Below are positions 39,487 to 51,142 of a stretch of 64,000 nt of DNA, piece after piece. Position 1 is the first letter of the stretch; each line of letters opens with the position of its first letter. The stretch is taken from contig NZ_VDMO01000001.1 of the NCBI RefSeq assembly GCF_006335125.1, forward strand, positions 186,001 through 250,000. Direction: 5' to 3'. This stretch comes from Deinococcus radiopugnans ATCC 19172 (lineage in GTDB: Bacteria; Deinococcota; Deinococci; Deinococcales; Deinococcaceae). A program made the translations under genes and the position numbers. The notes below the pieces were generated by a model, which did not search any database, was not told where the DNA came from, and saw nothing but the letters and a program-made list of their open reading frames with translations.

Positions 39487-40626
39487 ATGACCTCCTCCCA
39501 TCCCCAGATCCTGAACGGGCAGGTGCTGCTGCCCACTGGCACCTTCATCCCCGCGCGGTTGGCGTTTGACCGCCAGATCACGGCCATCACGCCCGATGCA
39601 GGCGCACCCACAGACCGGCTGATTCTTCCCGGTTTCGTTGACGCGCACGTTCATGGTGGCGGCGGTGCGGACGCGATGGACGGCCCGGAGGCGGTAAGGA
39701 CGCTGTCCCGCTTTCACGCCCAGCACGGCACCACCACGCTGCTGCCCACCACCATCACCAACCCCTGGGAGAAGGTGATGGCGGCGCTGCGCGGCATCCG
39801 GCAGGTGATAGACGGAGGCGGCGCACCGGGCGGCGCGGACATCGTCGGGGCACACCTCGAAGGGCCGTTCATCAGTTCGGGGCGGCTGGGCGCGCAGCCG
39901 CCGAACACGCTGGAGCCTCTGCCCGAATTGATCGCCGAGGTGCTGGCGCTGAACGTGGTGCGGGCCGTGACCATCGCACCGGAACTGCCAGGAGCGCTGC
40001 AGGCCTCACAGGCACTGGCGCAGGCCGGCGTCCGCATCGGCGTGGGGCACACCCGGGCCGACGCCGAGACCGTGACCGCCTTTCTGGACGTCCTGAACGC
40101 GGCGGGGGCCACCACCTGCGCCACGCATCTGTTCAACGCGATGGGCGGCATCGAGGGCCGCGTCCCCGGCCCCCCCGCCGCGCTGATGGCCGACGCCCAC
40201 GCCTACCTGGAAGTGATTCTGGACAGCATCCACGTTCACCCTGGTAGCTTTCGGCTGGCCTGCGCCGCCGCCCCTGAACGCGTCACCCTGATCACCGACG
40301 CCATGCGCGCCGCTGGCCTGGGCGACGGCGTCAGCGAACTGGGCGGTCAGCGCGTGATTGTCAAGGATGGACAGGCCCATCTGGAAAACGGCTCGCTGGC
40401 CGGAAGCCTGCTGACGATGGACGTGGCGTTGAGAAATGCTGTCAAGGCGGGCATTCCACTGGACGGGGCCAGCCGGATGGCCAGCGAGACGCCCGCCCGC
40501 TCCCTTGGTCTGGACGACCGGGGAAGGCTGGCGCCGGGACTGCGCGCCGATCTGGTGGTGCTGGACACGGCTCTGAACGTTCTGGAGGTCTACGTGGGCG
40601 GGCAAAGGATCAGTGCCGCGCCATGA
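39487..40626 (+). CDS. nagA: N-acetylglucosamine-6-phosphate deacetylase
   Basis: 379 residues of the amidohydrolase superfamily. Metal and active-site segments are in order: 'GFVDAHVHGGGGADAMDG' (HxH), 'GAHLEGPFIS' (Glu), 'VGHTRADAETV' (His), 'ATHLFNAMGG' (His) and 'VTLITDAMRAAG' (Asp). It removes acetate from GlcNAc-6-phosphate in amino-sugar catabolism. No nagB or transport gene adjoins it. Its end overlaps the convergent hydrolase gene by 17 bases. The 233 bases upstream hold no supported gene. Confidence 0.93.
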   Translation: MTSSHPQILNGQVLLPTGTFIPARLAFDRQITAITPDAGAPTDRLILPGFVDAHVHGGGGADAMDGPEAVRTLSRFHAQHGTTTLLPTTITNPWEKVMAALRGIRQVIDGGGAPGGADIVGAHLEGPFISSGRLGAQPPNTLEPLPELIAEVLALNVVRAVTIAPELPGALQASQALAQAGVRIGVGHTRADAETVTAFLDVLNAAGATTCATHLFNAMGGIEGRVPGPPAALMADAHAYLEVILDSIHVHPGSFRLACAAAPERVTLITDAMRAAGLGDGVSELGGQRVIVKDGQAHLENGSLAGSLLTMDVALRNAVKAGIPLDGASRMASETPARSLGLDDRGRLAPGLRADLVVLDTALNVLEVYVGGQRISAAP

Positions 40627-41451
40627 ACGCCAGCACCTCCCGGTTAAACTCCTCTGCCCGCTCCACAATCGGAATATGCCCGGTGCCGGGGTACGTCACC
40701 AGCTCTGCGCCGGGTATATGGGCGGCCAGATGCTGTCCGTTCTCGTAGCGCACCAGCGGATCGGCGTCGCCGTGAACCACCAGCGTCGGCACCAGCAGCT
40801 TTTCTAAGTCGGCGGTCACGTCATGGGTGCGCGTGGAACGGAACTGGCGGGCGTAACGCTCCGGCGTCAGCGGGCGGTAACTGGCATTGGCGGCAATGGC
40901 GTCGGCAGCCTCTGGGTGGGCATCCAGAAAACCGGGGGCCATGATCAGGCCGTAGGTGCGGCGGGCGCGTTCGCCGGGCGACAGGGTGAAATCGGGGCGC
41001 AGGGCGTCCAGGCCCGCCGGGTCCGGCCCCACATGGCTCGCCCCGCCCGCCGAGGTGGAGACCAGCGTCAGGCTCTGCACCAGCTCCGGCCAGCGCACCG
41101 CCAGATTCAGGGCGATAAAGCCGCCCATGCTGAGGCCCACCACATGCGCGGGCGCGGCGTTCATGGCCCGCAGGAAGGCGGCGGCGTCATCGGCCTGATC
41201 GGCGGTGGAGTAGTCGGCGTCGCCCCCATCACCAATCACAGCGTCGCTGTCCCCCGTGTCGCGGTGATCAATGGCGAAGGTGCGGTACTTCTCCCCAAAG
41301 ACTGGGAGCTGCCCGCGCCAGCCCAGGCGGTTGCTGCCCAGCCCGGTCAGCAACAGGACGTTGCCCTGCGGGTGTTCGGGGCGCACCTCGTCGTAGGCCA
41401 GCGTGCGCGTGCCGATGTTGCAAAAGCGGGGTTCAGGAATCTGCGGGGTCA

Positions 41452-41452
<1 letters not shown>
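40610..41452 (-). CDS. Alpha/beta hydrolase
   Basis: 280 residues. Oxyanion segment 'LLLTGLGSNRLGW', nucleophile elbow 'GLSMGG', the acid in 'HGDADPLV' and the catalytic His in 'PGTGHIPIVE' form a complete Ser-Asp-His triad. Ester, lactone or C-C hydrolysis cannot be told apart. The start shares one base with the acyl-CoA dehydrogenase stop, so the two genes form one unit and the substrate may be an acyl or lactone intermediate. Confidence 0.88.
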
Positions 41453-43248
<1,796 letters not shown>

Positions 43249-43294
43249 GGCAGGTACTCCTTGGTGGGAAGGCGAATGTCCGTTTGCGTCTATT

Positions 43295-43311
43295 TTGAAC
43301 GTTGACGTTAA
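43295..43311. promoter_or_regulatory. LiuR-like MerR-family operator between divergent genes
   Basis: TTGAACGTTGACGTTAA contains the paired ACGT halves of the MerR-type regulators of acyl-CoA and branched-chain degradation (TTnACGTnnACGTnAA form, from memory). It lies between the acyl-CoA dehydrogenase (leftward) and quinone oxidoreductase-merR (rightward) genes. Confidence 0.55.
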
Positions 43312-43362
43312 TATAGGGCATTCCATCCCGCCGCCCCCTTTCCTTTCCCAGGAGGTTCCACC

Positions 43363-44337
43363 ATGCGCGCCCTGACCTGCCAGACCTTTGACCAGCCCGA
43401 AACCCTGACTGTCCAGACCCAGCCTGATCCCACCCCCGGCCCCAACGAAGTGGTGCTGGAGGTCAAGGCGGCGGGCGTGAACTACCCCGACGCCCTGATG
43501 GTCATGGGCCAGTATCAGATCAAGCCGCCGCTGCCGTTCGTGCCGGGGGCAGAGGCGGCGGGCGTCATCTCCGCCGTCGGGGAGGGCGTCAAACACCTGA
43601 AAGTCGGGCAGCGGGCGGTGGCCTTCACCGGCCTGGGCGCCTTCGCCTCGCACCTGAAGGCGGACGCAGGCACGGTCATGCCGCTGCCGGACGACATGGA
43701 TTTCGAGGTGGCCGCGACGTTGCCCCTGGCCTACGGCACCACCATGCACGCCCTAGTCGACCGCGCACACCTGAAGGAAGGTGAGACGCTGCTGGTGCTG
43801 GGCGCGGCAGGCGGCGTGGGACTGGCGGCGGTCATGATCGGCAAGGCGCTGGGCGCGCGGGTCATCGCGGCCACGGGCAGCGACGAGAAACTGCAACTGG
43901 CCCGTGAACACGGTGCGGACGAGGGTTTCAATTACGCCACCGAGGATCTGCGCGAACGGGTCAAGACGCTGACCGACGGCAAAGGGCCGGACGTGATTTT
44001 TGACCCGGTGGGCGACAGGTTCGCCGAGCCGGCCTTCCGCAGCATCGGCTGGGGCGGACGCTATCTGGTGATCGGTTTCGCGGGCGGCGAAATTCCGAAA
44101 CTGCCCCTCAACCTTCCGCTGCTCAAGGGCGCGTCCCTGGTAGGCGTATTCTGGGGCGAGTTCGCCAAGCGTGACCCGGCGGCCAACGCCCGCAACCTGA
44201 CACGGCTGGCCGACTGGGTGATGGACGGCACCGTCAATCCACTGGTCAGTCAGCGCTACTCGTTGGAAGACGGCCCGCAGGCCATGCGCGATCTGCTGGA
44301 GCGCCGCGTGATCGGCAAGGTGGTTATCACCCCTTGA
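43363..44337 (+). CDS. NADPH:quinone oxidoreductase, zinc-free MDR family
   Basis: 324 residues of the medium-chain dehydrogenase family (zeta-crystallin/Qor branch). It shows 'AAGVNYPDALMVMGQYQIKPPLPFVPGAEAAGVISAVGEGV' and the NADPH loop 'VLGAAGGVGLAAVMIGKALGARVIAATGSDEK'; zinc ligands are lacking. It may also act on enoyl-CoA-like substrates given its divergent acyl-CoA dehydrogenase neighbour. AGGAGG is well placed. The MerR gene starts inside its stop codon. Confidence 0.9.
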   Translation: MRALTCQTFDQPETLTVQTQPDPTPGPNEVVLEVKAAGVNYPDALMVMGQYQIKPPLPFVPGAEAAGVISAVGEGVKHLKVGQRAVAFTGLGAFASHLKADAGTVMPLPDDMDFEVAATLPLAYGTTMHALVDRAHLKEGETLLVLGAAGGVGLAAVMIGKALGARVIAATGSDEKLQLAREHGADEGFNYATEDLRERVKTLTDGKGPDVIFDPVGDRFAEPAFRSIGWGGRYLVIGFAGGEIPKLPLNLPLLKGASLVGVFWGEFAKRDPAANARNLTRLADWVMDGTVNPLVSQRYSLEDGPQAMRDLLERRVIGKVVITP

Positions 44338-44813
44338 GCACCCCCGATCCAGCCCAGACCACGTTCTACACCACTGCCGAACTGGCGCGGGAGGCCGGGG
44401 TCACGCGCCGCACAGTGATGCATTACGCCGAATTGGAGTTGCTTACTCCCGACCTGACCACGGCGTCGGGGCGCCTGCTGTACGGCCCCTATTCGCTGCG
44501 CCTGCTGCGCGATCTGATTGATCTGCGCTCGCTGGGGATGCCGCTGGACGAGGCCCGCGACATGGTCATCTTGCGCCGCGCCACCCACGATCTGGCGGGC
44601 AACCGCCGCCGTGACTGGAAACGCGGGGACGTGCCGCTGAGCGACGAGCGCCTGCAAGCCCTGCAAACCCGGTTGCGGGCGATCAATGCCGCCTACGAGC
44701 GACAGGCCGACAATCTCGCCCGCCTGGACCGCTGGCTGACCAAACGGTTTATCGGCAAGGACGGAAAACCGGCGGCCAACGATGACGCAGTCCGGTCTGA
44801 CCGCCTCGAATAG
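44334..44813 (+). CDS. MerR-family regulator
   Basis: 159 residues. An N-terminal MerR winged helix 'YTTAELAREAGVTRRTVMHYAELELLTPDLTTASGRLLYGPYSLRLLRDLIDLRSLGMPLDEARDMV' is followed by a helical coiled segment (about 100-145) for dimerisation; no cysteine cluster for metal or redox sensing is present. The start is a TTG overlapping the upstream stop (TTGA). It probably regulates the divergent acyl-CoA dehydrogenase and quinone reductase genes through the site at 43295-43311. Confidence 0.82.
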   Translation: MSTPDPAQTTFYTTAELAREAGVTRRTVMHYAELELLTPDLTTASGRLLYGPYSLRLLRDLIDLRSLGMPLDEARDMVILRRATHDLAGNRRRDWKRGDVPLSDERLQALQTRLRAINAAYERQADNLARLDRWLTKRFIGKDGKPAANDDAVRSDRLE

Positions 44814-44897
44814 GCGTCGAGAATGGGAAAATTCCGCAGAATACGCCACCCTCCAGCCCCGCTCTTCACGTGACGAGCAGACGGCCTTTCGGTTCCC

Positions 44898-44918
44898 AAT
44901 CGCCTGAGTTGTCCGGTA
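44898..44918 (-). repeat. Solitary inverted iteron downstream of repA
   Basis: On the minus strand this 21-mer differs from the iteron consensus at one base (CCGGACAACTCAGGCGATT instead of CCGGACTACTCAGGCGATT). It is 1.5 kb from the main array, on the other side of repA and in opposite orientation, 22 bases beyond the repA stop. It may serve DNA looping or handcuffing in copy control. Confidence 0.7.
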
Positions 44919-44939
44919 TCCGGCCACGCGGCCGACCCA

Positions 44940-46394
44940 TCAAGCTCCGGTGGTCTCGTTGAGCTGAAGATGTCCCAGGTGCTCGAGAAGCTCGGCGGTA
45001 AAGGCGTCCAATCGCCCCTCCACCTTGGCCCGCGAGGCCAGCCGGGTGACCTCCTGCGGGTCCGGCTGGCCGATGATCATGCCCATCCTCAGCAGGGCGT
45101 ACTCGCTGACGCTCAGGCGCTCGCGCAGCAGGAATTGCAGGGTCTTGAGGGCCGAGTCCACCTGCGCTTCCAGCGGCTGGGGCTCGTCGGTGGCTTCCAC
45201 CAGCGTGGGCATGTTGGAAGCAGGCGGACTGCCTTTCTTGCGGGTGGTCTTCTCTTTGGGCGCTTCCGGCTCCGGATATTTGTTGTCCTGATCGCGGATG
45301 ATATCCACCAGCAAGGCTGAACGGTTGCGCGCCTTGAAGCCGCTGGCAAGCAGCCGCACAAACTTCTCCAGGCGCGCCTGCACGTGCGCGTCGCCGTATT
45401 CCTCGATCAATCGCCGGGCCACCGCCCCCGATACGCGGTATTCGGCGAGTTCCGCGATCAGGGGGCTATCCGGCAGCGTGGATTCTCCCTGATCCGCCAG
45501 ATCGGCGAAACGGTAGGTGAGCTGCTGCTTCTGGCCCCGGCCCTCGTATTCCACGGCGCTCAGGTACAGACGCTCGATCAACTCTTCGTGCGCACCCTGA
45601 AGCGTCGAGCGAATCTTGTTGCTCCGGCGGTCCACGATCTTGCATGCCTCGGCCCAGTCAATCAGGTTGACGGTAAAGGAGGCGAGGGGCTCTCGGGGGT
45701 CTTCCGGCGGGTAGCGCCGGGCGTCCAGCAGGCGATACAGCGCGCGGGTGAGCGGGCGATCCAGGCTGGTCAGGAACTCGAGGTCCAGCGGCTTGGTGTA
45801 CTGCGCGCGGATCGACTTGGTGATCGGCGTCGCCAGCCGGATCTTGAGGGTGCTGCTGCGGCTCAGGCCCAGATCCTCATCGCCACTGGTAAATTCCAGG
45901 GCTTCCAGGTAGTTGAACGTCACCGTGGTCCAGTTGCCCCGTCGGTGGTCCCGCCACGCCTCCGAGGCAGTGTAGGTGGACGTGCGCAGACGAAACAGCG
46001 TCTGGCGCAGGTTCTGGTAGTAGCGCCCCGAATCGTGCAGACCCGCGCGTTTCAGAATCTGATAGGCGGTGGTGTGTAGGGTGCCGTCTTCCGGGCAGCC
46101 GTCCTCCACGTACAGGTCAATCAGTGCCGTGGAGATGTCTCCGTCGAGGCCATGGGGAACACCGCCGTACTTGGGAATCGCGTCGCAACTCAGCCGGGCA
46201 GGGCGGCCCTCGACATGAAAGTCGACGGTCCAGGACGTAAAGCTGTCTGGCACGCGTTCCTGGATGCTGATCAGGCCCAGCCGTCCCACGTTGGCCTCGT
46301 CGATACGCGAGATTTCCTTCGGGGTGGCCGGTCTGGTTTTCTGAGAACGCTTGGTGCTGGTCAACGCCATCTCCTCTCGCCTGTGTTTATGCAT
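44940..46394 (-). CDS. repA: Replication initiator protein RepA (Deinococcus plasmid/megaplasmid type)
   Basis: Up to 484 residues. N-terminal 'ISRIDEANVGRLGLISIQERVPDSFTSWTVDF' and the tandem winged-helix region ('LTRALYRLLDARRYPP', 'INLIDWAEACKIVDRR'-like, 'LQGAHEELIERLYLSAVEYEGRG') resemble the initiators carried by Deinococcus secondary replicons. A charged linker (about 370-395, rich in Lys and Pro) precedes a helical C-terminal domain. The ATG at 46370 (MALTSTKRS) is a likely alternative start, because a TATTAT -10-like box overlaps the upstream ATG. It would bind the nine iterons immediately upstream, both to open the origin and to repress itself. Confidence 0.85.
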   Translation of the reverse strand: MHKHRREEMALTSTKRSQKTRPATPKEISRIDEANVGRLGLISIQERVPDSFTSWTVDFHVEGRPARLSCDAIPKYGGVPHGLDGDISTALIDLYVEDGCPEDGTLHTTAYQILKRAGLHDSGRYYQNLRQTLFRLRTSTYTASEAWRDHRRGNWTTVTFNYLEALEFTSGDEDLGLSRSSTLKIRLATPITKSIRAQYTKPLDLEFLTSLDRPLTRALYRLLDARRYPPEDPREPLASFTVNLIDWAEACKIVDRRSNKIRSTLQGAHEELIERLYLSAVEYEGRGQKQQLTYRFADLADQGESTLPDSPLIAELAEYRVSGAVARRLIEEYGDAHVQARLEKFVRLLASGFKARNRSALLVDIIRDQDNKYPEPEAPKEKTTRKKGSPPASNMPTLVEATDEPQPLEAQVDSALKTLQFLLRERLSVSEYALLRMGMIIGQPDPQEVTRLASRAKVEGRLDAFTAELLEHLGHLQLNETTGA

Positions 46395-46423
46395 AATACC
46401 CGCACAGGAGGCTCCAAAACCAC

Positions 46424-46763
46424 TACCGGACTACTCAGGCGATTTGGCTTTTCAACTACCGGACTACTCAGGCGATTTGGCAAGTAGAACCGAACGAAAA
46501 TTCTGTCCTGAATGCATTCTTCTGATTTTTTTAGACTGCCCCCTTCAACTACCGAACTACTCAGGCGATTTGGTCCCCAACTACCGGACTACTCAGGCGA
46601 TTGCGTCTTACAAGTACCGGACTACTCAGGCGATTCCCGATTTCGACTACCGGACTACTCAGGCGATTGCGTCTTACAAATACCGGACTACTCAGGCGAT
46701 TGGGGGCAAAACTACCGGACTACTCAGGCGATTGCGTCTTACAAGTACCGGACTACTCAGGCG
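46424..46763 (+). repeat. Iteron array (nine direct repeats) of the replication origin
   Basis: Core CCGGACTACTCAGGCGATT, preceded by TA, occurs with its T at 46424, 46457, 46550, 46582, 46615, 46648, 46681, 46713 and 46746 (the third has one mismatch; the last ends at GGCG). Steps are 32-33 bases, three helical turns, except one 93-base step between repeats 2 and 3. Repeats 4-9 form three pairs in which the inner spacer is GCGTCTTACAA with its last bases variable, giving a 65-66 base higher-order unit. The array starts 30 bases upstream of repA. Confidence 0.93.
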
Positions 46764-46772
46764 GAAAAACAG

Positions 46773-46868
46773 AAAAACATCGTGTTTTTCGGGGTCCGCT
46801 CGCCGCCCCTGATGATGATCATCATATCTTTTAGAAGATCTTTTAAAGATCAAAAAAACATCATCAGG
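46773..46868. other. AT-rich palindromic stretch beside the iterons (candidate unwinding region)
   Basis: Directly after the iterons come AAAAACA-TCG-TGTTTTT (46773-46789), a long-armed repeat CCTGATGATG (46808-46817)/CATCATCAGG (46859-46868), and inside it GATCTTT-T-AAAGATC (46837-46851). The base composition from 46805 to 46865 is strikingly AT-rich for this DNA. Easily melted DNA next to iterons is the usual site of origin opening; that use is inferred. Confidence 0.65.
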
Positions 46869-47342
46869 AGCATTTCGTCGTGACCCATCCCCTCTCGGTC
46901 AGGGTGCCCCCTACAAAAGAGTCTCGTTCACGTCTTTTTGACTGTCGCCGAGGTCCACCCCCATTCAAGAACCCGCTATAAGCTCACTGCAGCGCCGTGA
47001 AGCCGCCTCCGTTGATCACTGGGCCTCCCCATGCGACTGGGATTCTGCTGGGGCCTTTACGGGGCTCCTGGTGTCATTTCAACTGCAACTGGTTTATACA
47101 TACTTTTTGCATAGCCCATGCAACCCGGTGAGATCGTCTTATCTGCCGGAGTAGAGGAGATTTTTGACCGGAATCGCCTCTGATGTCCATGGATAGGTTG
47201 GTCCCCCCGTCACCGCCTAGCAGCGCAAGGAGAAGACGGAATCTTCTTGCGCCTTGTTCACCTGTCTCAAACTCCGTATGGTGACTGGCAATGACAACCA
47301 AACGAGTGTTGGGCGACCTTGAATGGGAAGATCTGGAGATAA
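46869..47342. other. Intergenic region between origin and liv operon
   Basis: About 470 bases in which I can support no gene. It has a TTGCAT-5-ATGCAA inverted repeat (47107-47123) and a stable imperfect hairpin (47223-47252; GCGCAAG...CTTGCGC arms with a bulge) about 90 bases before livH, which may be a leader structure or terminator-like element without a T-run. Confidence 0.5.
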
Positions 47343-48388
<1,046 letters not shown>

Positions 48389-48392
<4 letters not shown>

Positions 48393-50194
48393 CCCCGGCC
48401 AAAACAGCCTCGAAGTTCTCCGTTCGCCTGGGCCTGAGCGTGGCCGCCGTGCTGATTGCGCTGTCCCTGCCGCTGCTGCTGCCCCTGTTTCAGGTCACAT
48501 TGCTGATCAATATTTTGATCTTCGCCGTTGTCGTGACTGGACTGGTGCTGCTGACCGGCATCCTGGGGCTGACCAGTTTCGGACAGGCGGCCTTCATGGG
48601 GGTGGGCGCCTACACCACCGCGGTGCTGACCGCCCAGCTGGGCTGGAATCCGTGGCTGTCGCTGCCCGTTTCGTTGCTGGTGACGGGGCTGGTGGCGTGG
48701 CTGCTCGGTTTGATGACGTTGCGGATGCAAGGCCATTATCTGCCGCTGGCGACGATCGCCTGGGGCATCAGCCTGTTCTACGTGTTCGGCAACACGCCGG
48801 CGCTGGGCGGCTTTACCGGCCTGACTGATATTCCGCCCATTTCCGTGTTCGGACTGGAGCTGACCTCCCCGCGCTCCTTCGCCTACCTCACGCTGGTCTG
48901 TCTGGGACTGGTGGCCCTGGGCGCGCAGTTTCTGCTTTCCAGCCGTACGGGGCGGGCCATGCGGGCCCTGCGCGGCGGGTCGTTGGTGGCCGAGGCCTTT
49001 GGGGTGTCTGCCTTCGGGCTGCGGGTGCAGGTGTTCGTCCTCTCGGCCCTGATGGCGGCGCTGGCGGGGTGGCTCTACGCGCACAGCCAGCGTTTCGTGA
49101 ATCCCACCCCGTTCAGTCTGCAGGCCGGCATCGAGTACCTGTTCATGGCGGTGGTGGGCGGCTCGCAGCATGTGTGGGGCGGCGTGCTGGGCGCGGGACT
49201 GATCACCCAGATCCGCGAGGTCCTGCGCGACGTGTTGCCGGGCTTGCTGGGCCAGCAGGGCAATTTCGAGGTCATTGTCTTCGGGGTGCTGGTGATTCTG
49301 GTGCTGCAATTTGCGCGGCGTGGCCTGTGGCCGCTGATCGAACTGCTCCTGCCGCAGGAAGGGATCCGCATCCTGCCGGAACGGCAAACACTCGCCCCGC
49401 GCCCGAAGCCCGCCTCCGGCACGCCGCTACTGAGCGTTCAGCACGCGGTCAAGCAGTTCGGCGGCTTGCGGGCGGTGGGCGACGTGTCTTTTGACCTGAG
49501 TGCCGGGGAAATCCTGGGGCTGATCGGTCCCAACGGTGCGGGCAAAAGCACCATGTTCAACCTGATTACCGGGGTCAACCCGGCCACCTCCGGGCAGATT
49601 ACCTTTATGGGGCAGGACATCAGCCGCCGCAGCGCGGGGCAGATTCACCGGCTGGGCCTGAGCCGCACCTTTCAGCACGTTCACCTGTTGCCCGAACTGA
49701 CCCTGCTGGAAAACACCATGATGGGCGGGTACGCGCGCGGTCATGCGGGCATCATCCGCAGCCTGCTGCACTTGGAACGCGGCGAGGAGGCGGCCTTGCA
49801 ACACGAGGCGCTGCGACAACTGGGACGCGTCGGGCTGAGTGCCCAGGCCTACACCTTGGCCGGCAACCTGGCGCTGGGGCAGCAGCGGGTGCTCGAAATT
49901 GCGCGGGCACTGGTGGCTGATCCCACCCTGCTGCTGCTGGACGAACCGGCCGCCGGGCTGCGGTACGGCGAGAAGGCAGAACTGGTGACGCTGCTGCGTC
50001 GCCTGCGCGAGGAGGGGGTGACGATTCTGATTGTCGAGCACGATATGGACCTGGTGATGGGCCTGGTCGACCGGCTGGTGGTCATGAATTACGGCGAGAA
50101 GCTGGCCGAGGGTTCGCCGCAGCAGGTGCGCGACAACGCCGATGTGCGTGAGGCGTACCTGGGCGTGGACATGGAAGAGGAGGGGGCGGCGTGA
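48389..50194 (+). CDS. LivM-LivG fusion: permease and ATP-binding protein in one chain
   Basis: 601 residues. Residues about 1-320 are a LivM-type permease ('[30 protein letters not shown]', '[45 protein letters not shown]'). A linker of about 25 residues leads to a LivG ATPase (about 345-600) with Walker A 'GPNGAGKST', signature '[15 protein letters not shown]', Walker B '[11 protein letters not shown]' and '[15 protein letters not shown]'. Fusion fixes a 1:1 ratio. It overlaps livF by 4 nt. No binding-protein gene adjoins, so substrate is unknown. Confidence 0.92.
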
Positions 50195-50922
50195 GCGCAG
50201 GGCCGGCGGTCTCCCCTCCCCTGCTGCTTGAAGTGCGGGACCTGCACACCCGCTACGGACGCGTGGAGGCGCTGAGCGGGGTGTCGCTCGACGTGCCGGC
50301 CGGGCAGATCGTCAGCGTGATCGGGGCCAACGGGGCGGGCAAGACCACGCTGATGAACTCGGTGATGGGCATCCTGCCCAGCAGCGGCGAGCTGCTTTAC
50401 GAGGGGCAGTCGTTGCGCGGCGTCCCGCTGGAAACCCGGGTGGCGCGCGGCATCAGTCTGGTGCCCGAGCGGCGCGACCTGTTCGCCTCCATGACGGTGG
50501 CCGACAACCTGACGCTGGGGGCGTATAGCCGCCGTGGGGAGAAGTGGCGCGGGGATCTGGACCACGTGTATGAACGCTTTCCGCGCCTGCTGGAGCGGCG
50601 CAAACAGCTGGCCGGTACCCTGTCTGGCGGCGAACAGCAGATGCTGGCGATTGGCCGCGCCCTGATGGGCAAACCCCGCTTGCTGCTGCTGGACGAGCCC
50701 TCGCTGGGTCTGGCGCCGCTGATCGTGCGCGACATCCTGCGGATCGTCAAGCAGCTGCAATCCGAGGGCGTGACGGTGCTGCTCGTCGAGCAGAACGCGC
50801 GGGCCAGCCTGGCGATCAGCGACAGCGGCTACGTGCTGGAAACCGGCGAGGTCAAACTGAGCGGCCCGGCGCGTGAACTGGCCCAGAATCCGGAGCTGAC
50901 GGCCAGCTACCTGGGCGGTTAG
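50191..50922 (+). CDS. Branched-chain amino-acid-type ABC transporter ATPase (LivF-like)
   Basis: 243 residues, second ATPase of the transporter. Walker A 'GANGAGKTT', Q-loop, signature '[15 protein letters not shown]', Walker B '[16 protein letters not shown]' and '[25 protein letters not shown]' identify LivF. It begins within the stop of the fused LivM-LivG gene. The 220 bases that follow (to 51142) show no gene and a likely promoter region for the polyketide cluster. Confidence 0.92.
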   Translation: MSAGPAVSPPLLLEVRDLHTRYGRVEALSGVSLDVPAGQIVSVIGANGAGKTTLMNSVMGILPSSGELLYEGQSLRGVPLETRVARGISLVPERRDLFASMTVADNLTLGAYSRRGEKWRGDLDHVYERFPRLLERRKQLAGTLSGGEQQMLAIGRALMGKPRLLLLDEPSLGLAPLIVRDILRIVKQLQSEGVTVLLVEQNARASLAISDSGYVLETGEVKLSGPARELAQNPELTASYLGG

Positions 50923-51142
50923 GGCGGCGCCTGCCGCTAAAGCGGTCAGGTGAACTGCCGCGACACCGTTATCCGCGCCACACCAGCGCGTGTGGGCAGC
51001 CACCTGAGGCTTCTGGCGGCCGATGCAGAACTCTAGCGGCTGGTTTCTGCTGAGGGACGGATGTCCTGAGCCATTCCTCACGGTTGCTCAATTCTTGTGC
51101 AATTCACGCACTTGGGGTCAGGTTCAGCCCCTAGCCTACGGC

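Noticed and set aside
46424..46830. Overlapping short reading frames with repeated YRTTQAI, PDYSGD or TGLLRRF peptides
   Set aside because: They are translations of the 21-base iterons in three frames, not genes; none has a ribosome-binding site of its own.
47092..47100. TTATACATA as a DnaA box near the origin
   Set aside because: One mismatch to the relaxed consensus and no second box nearby; a single imperfect 9-mer is expected by chance.
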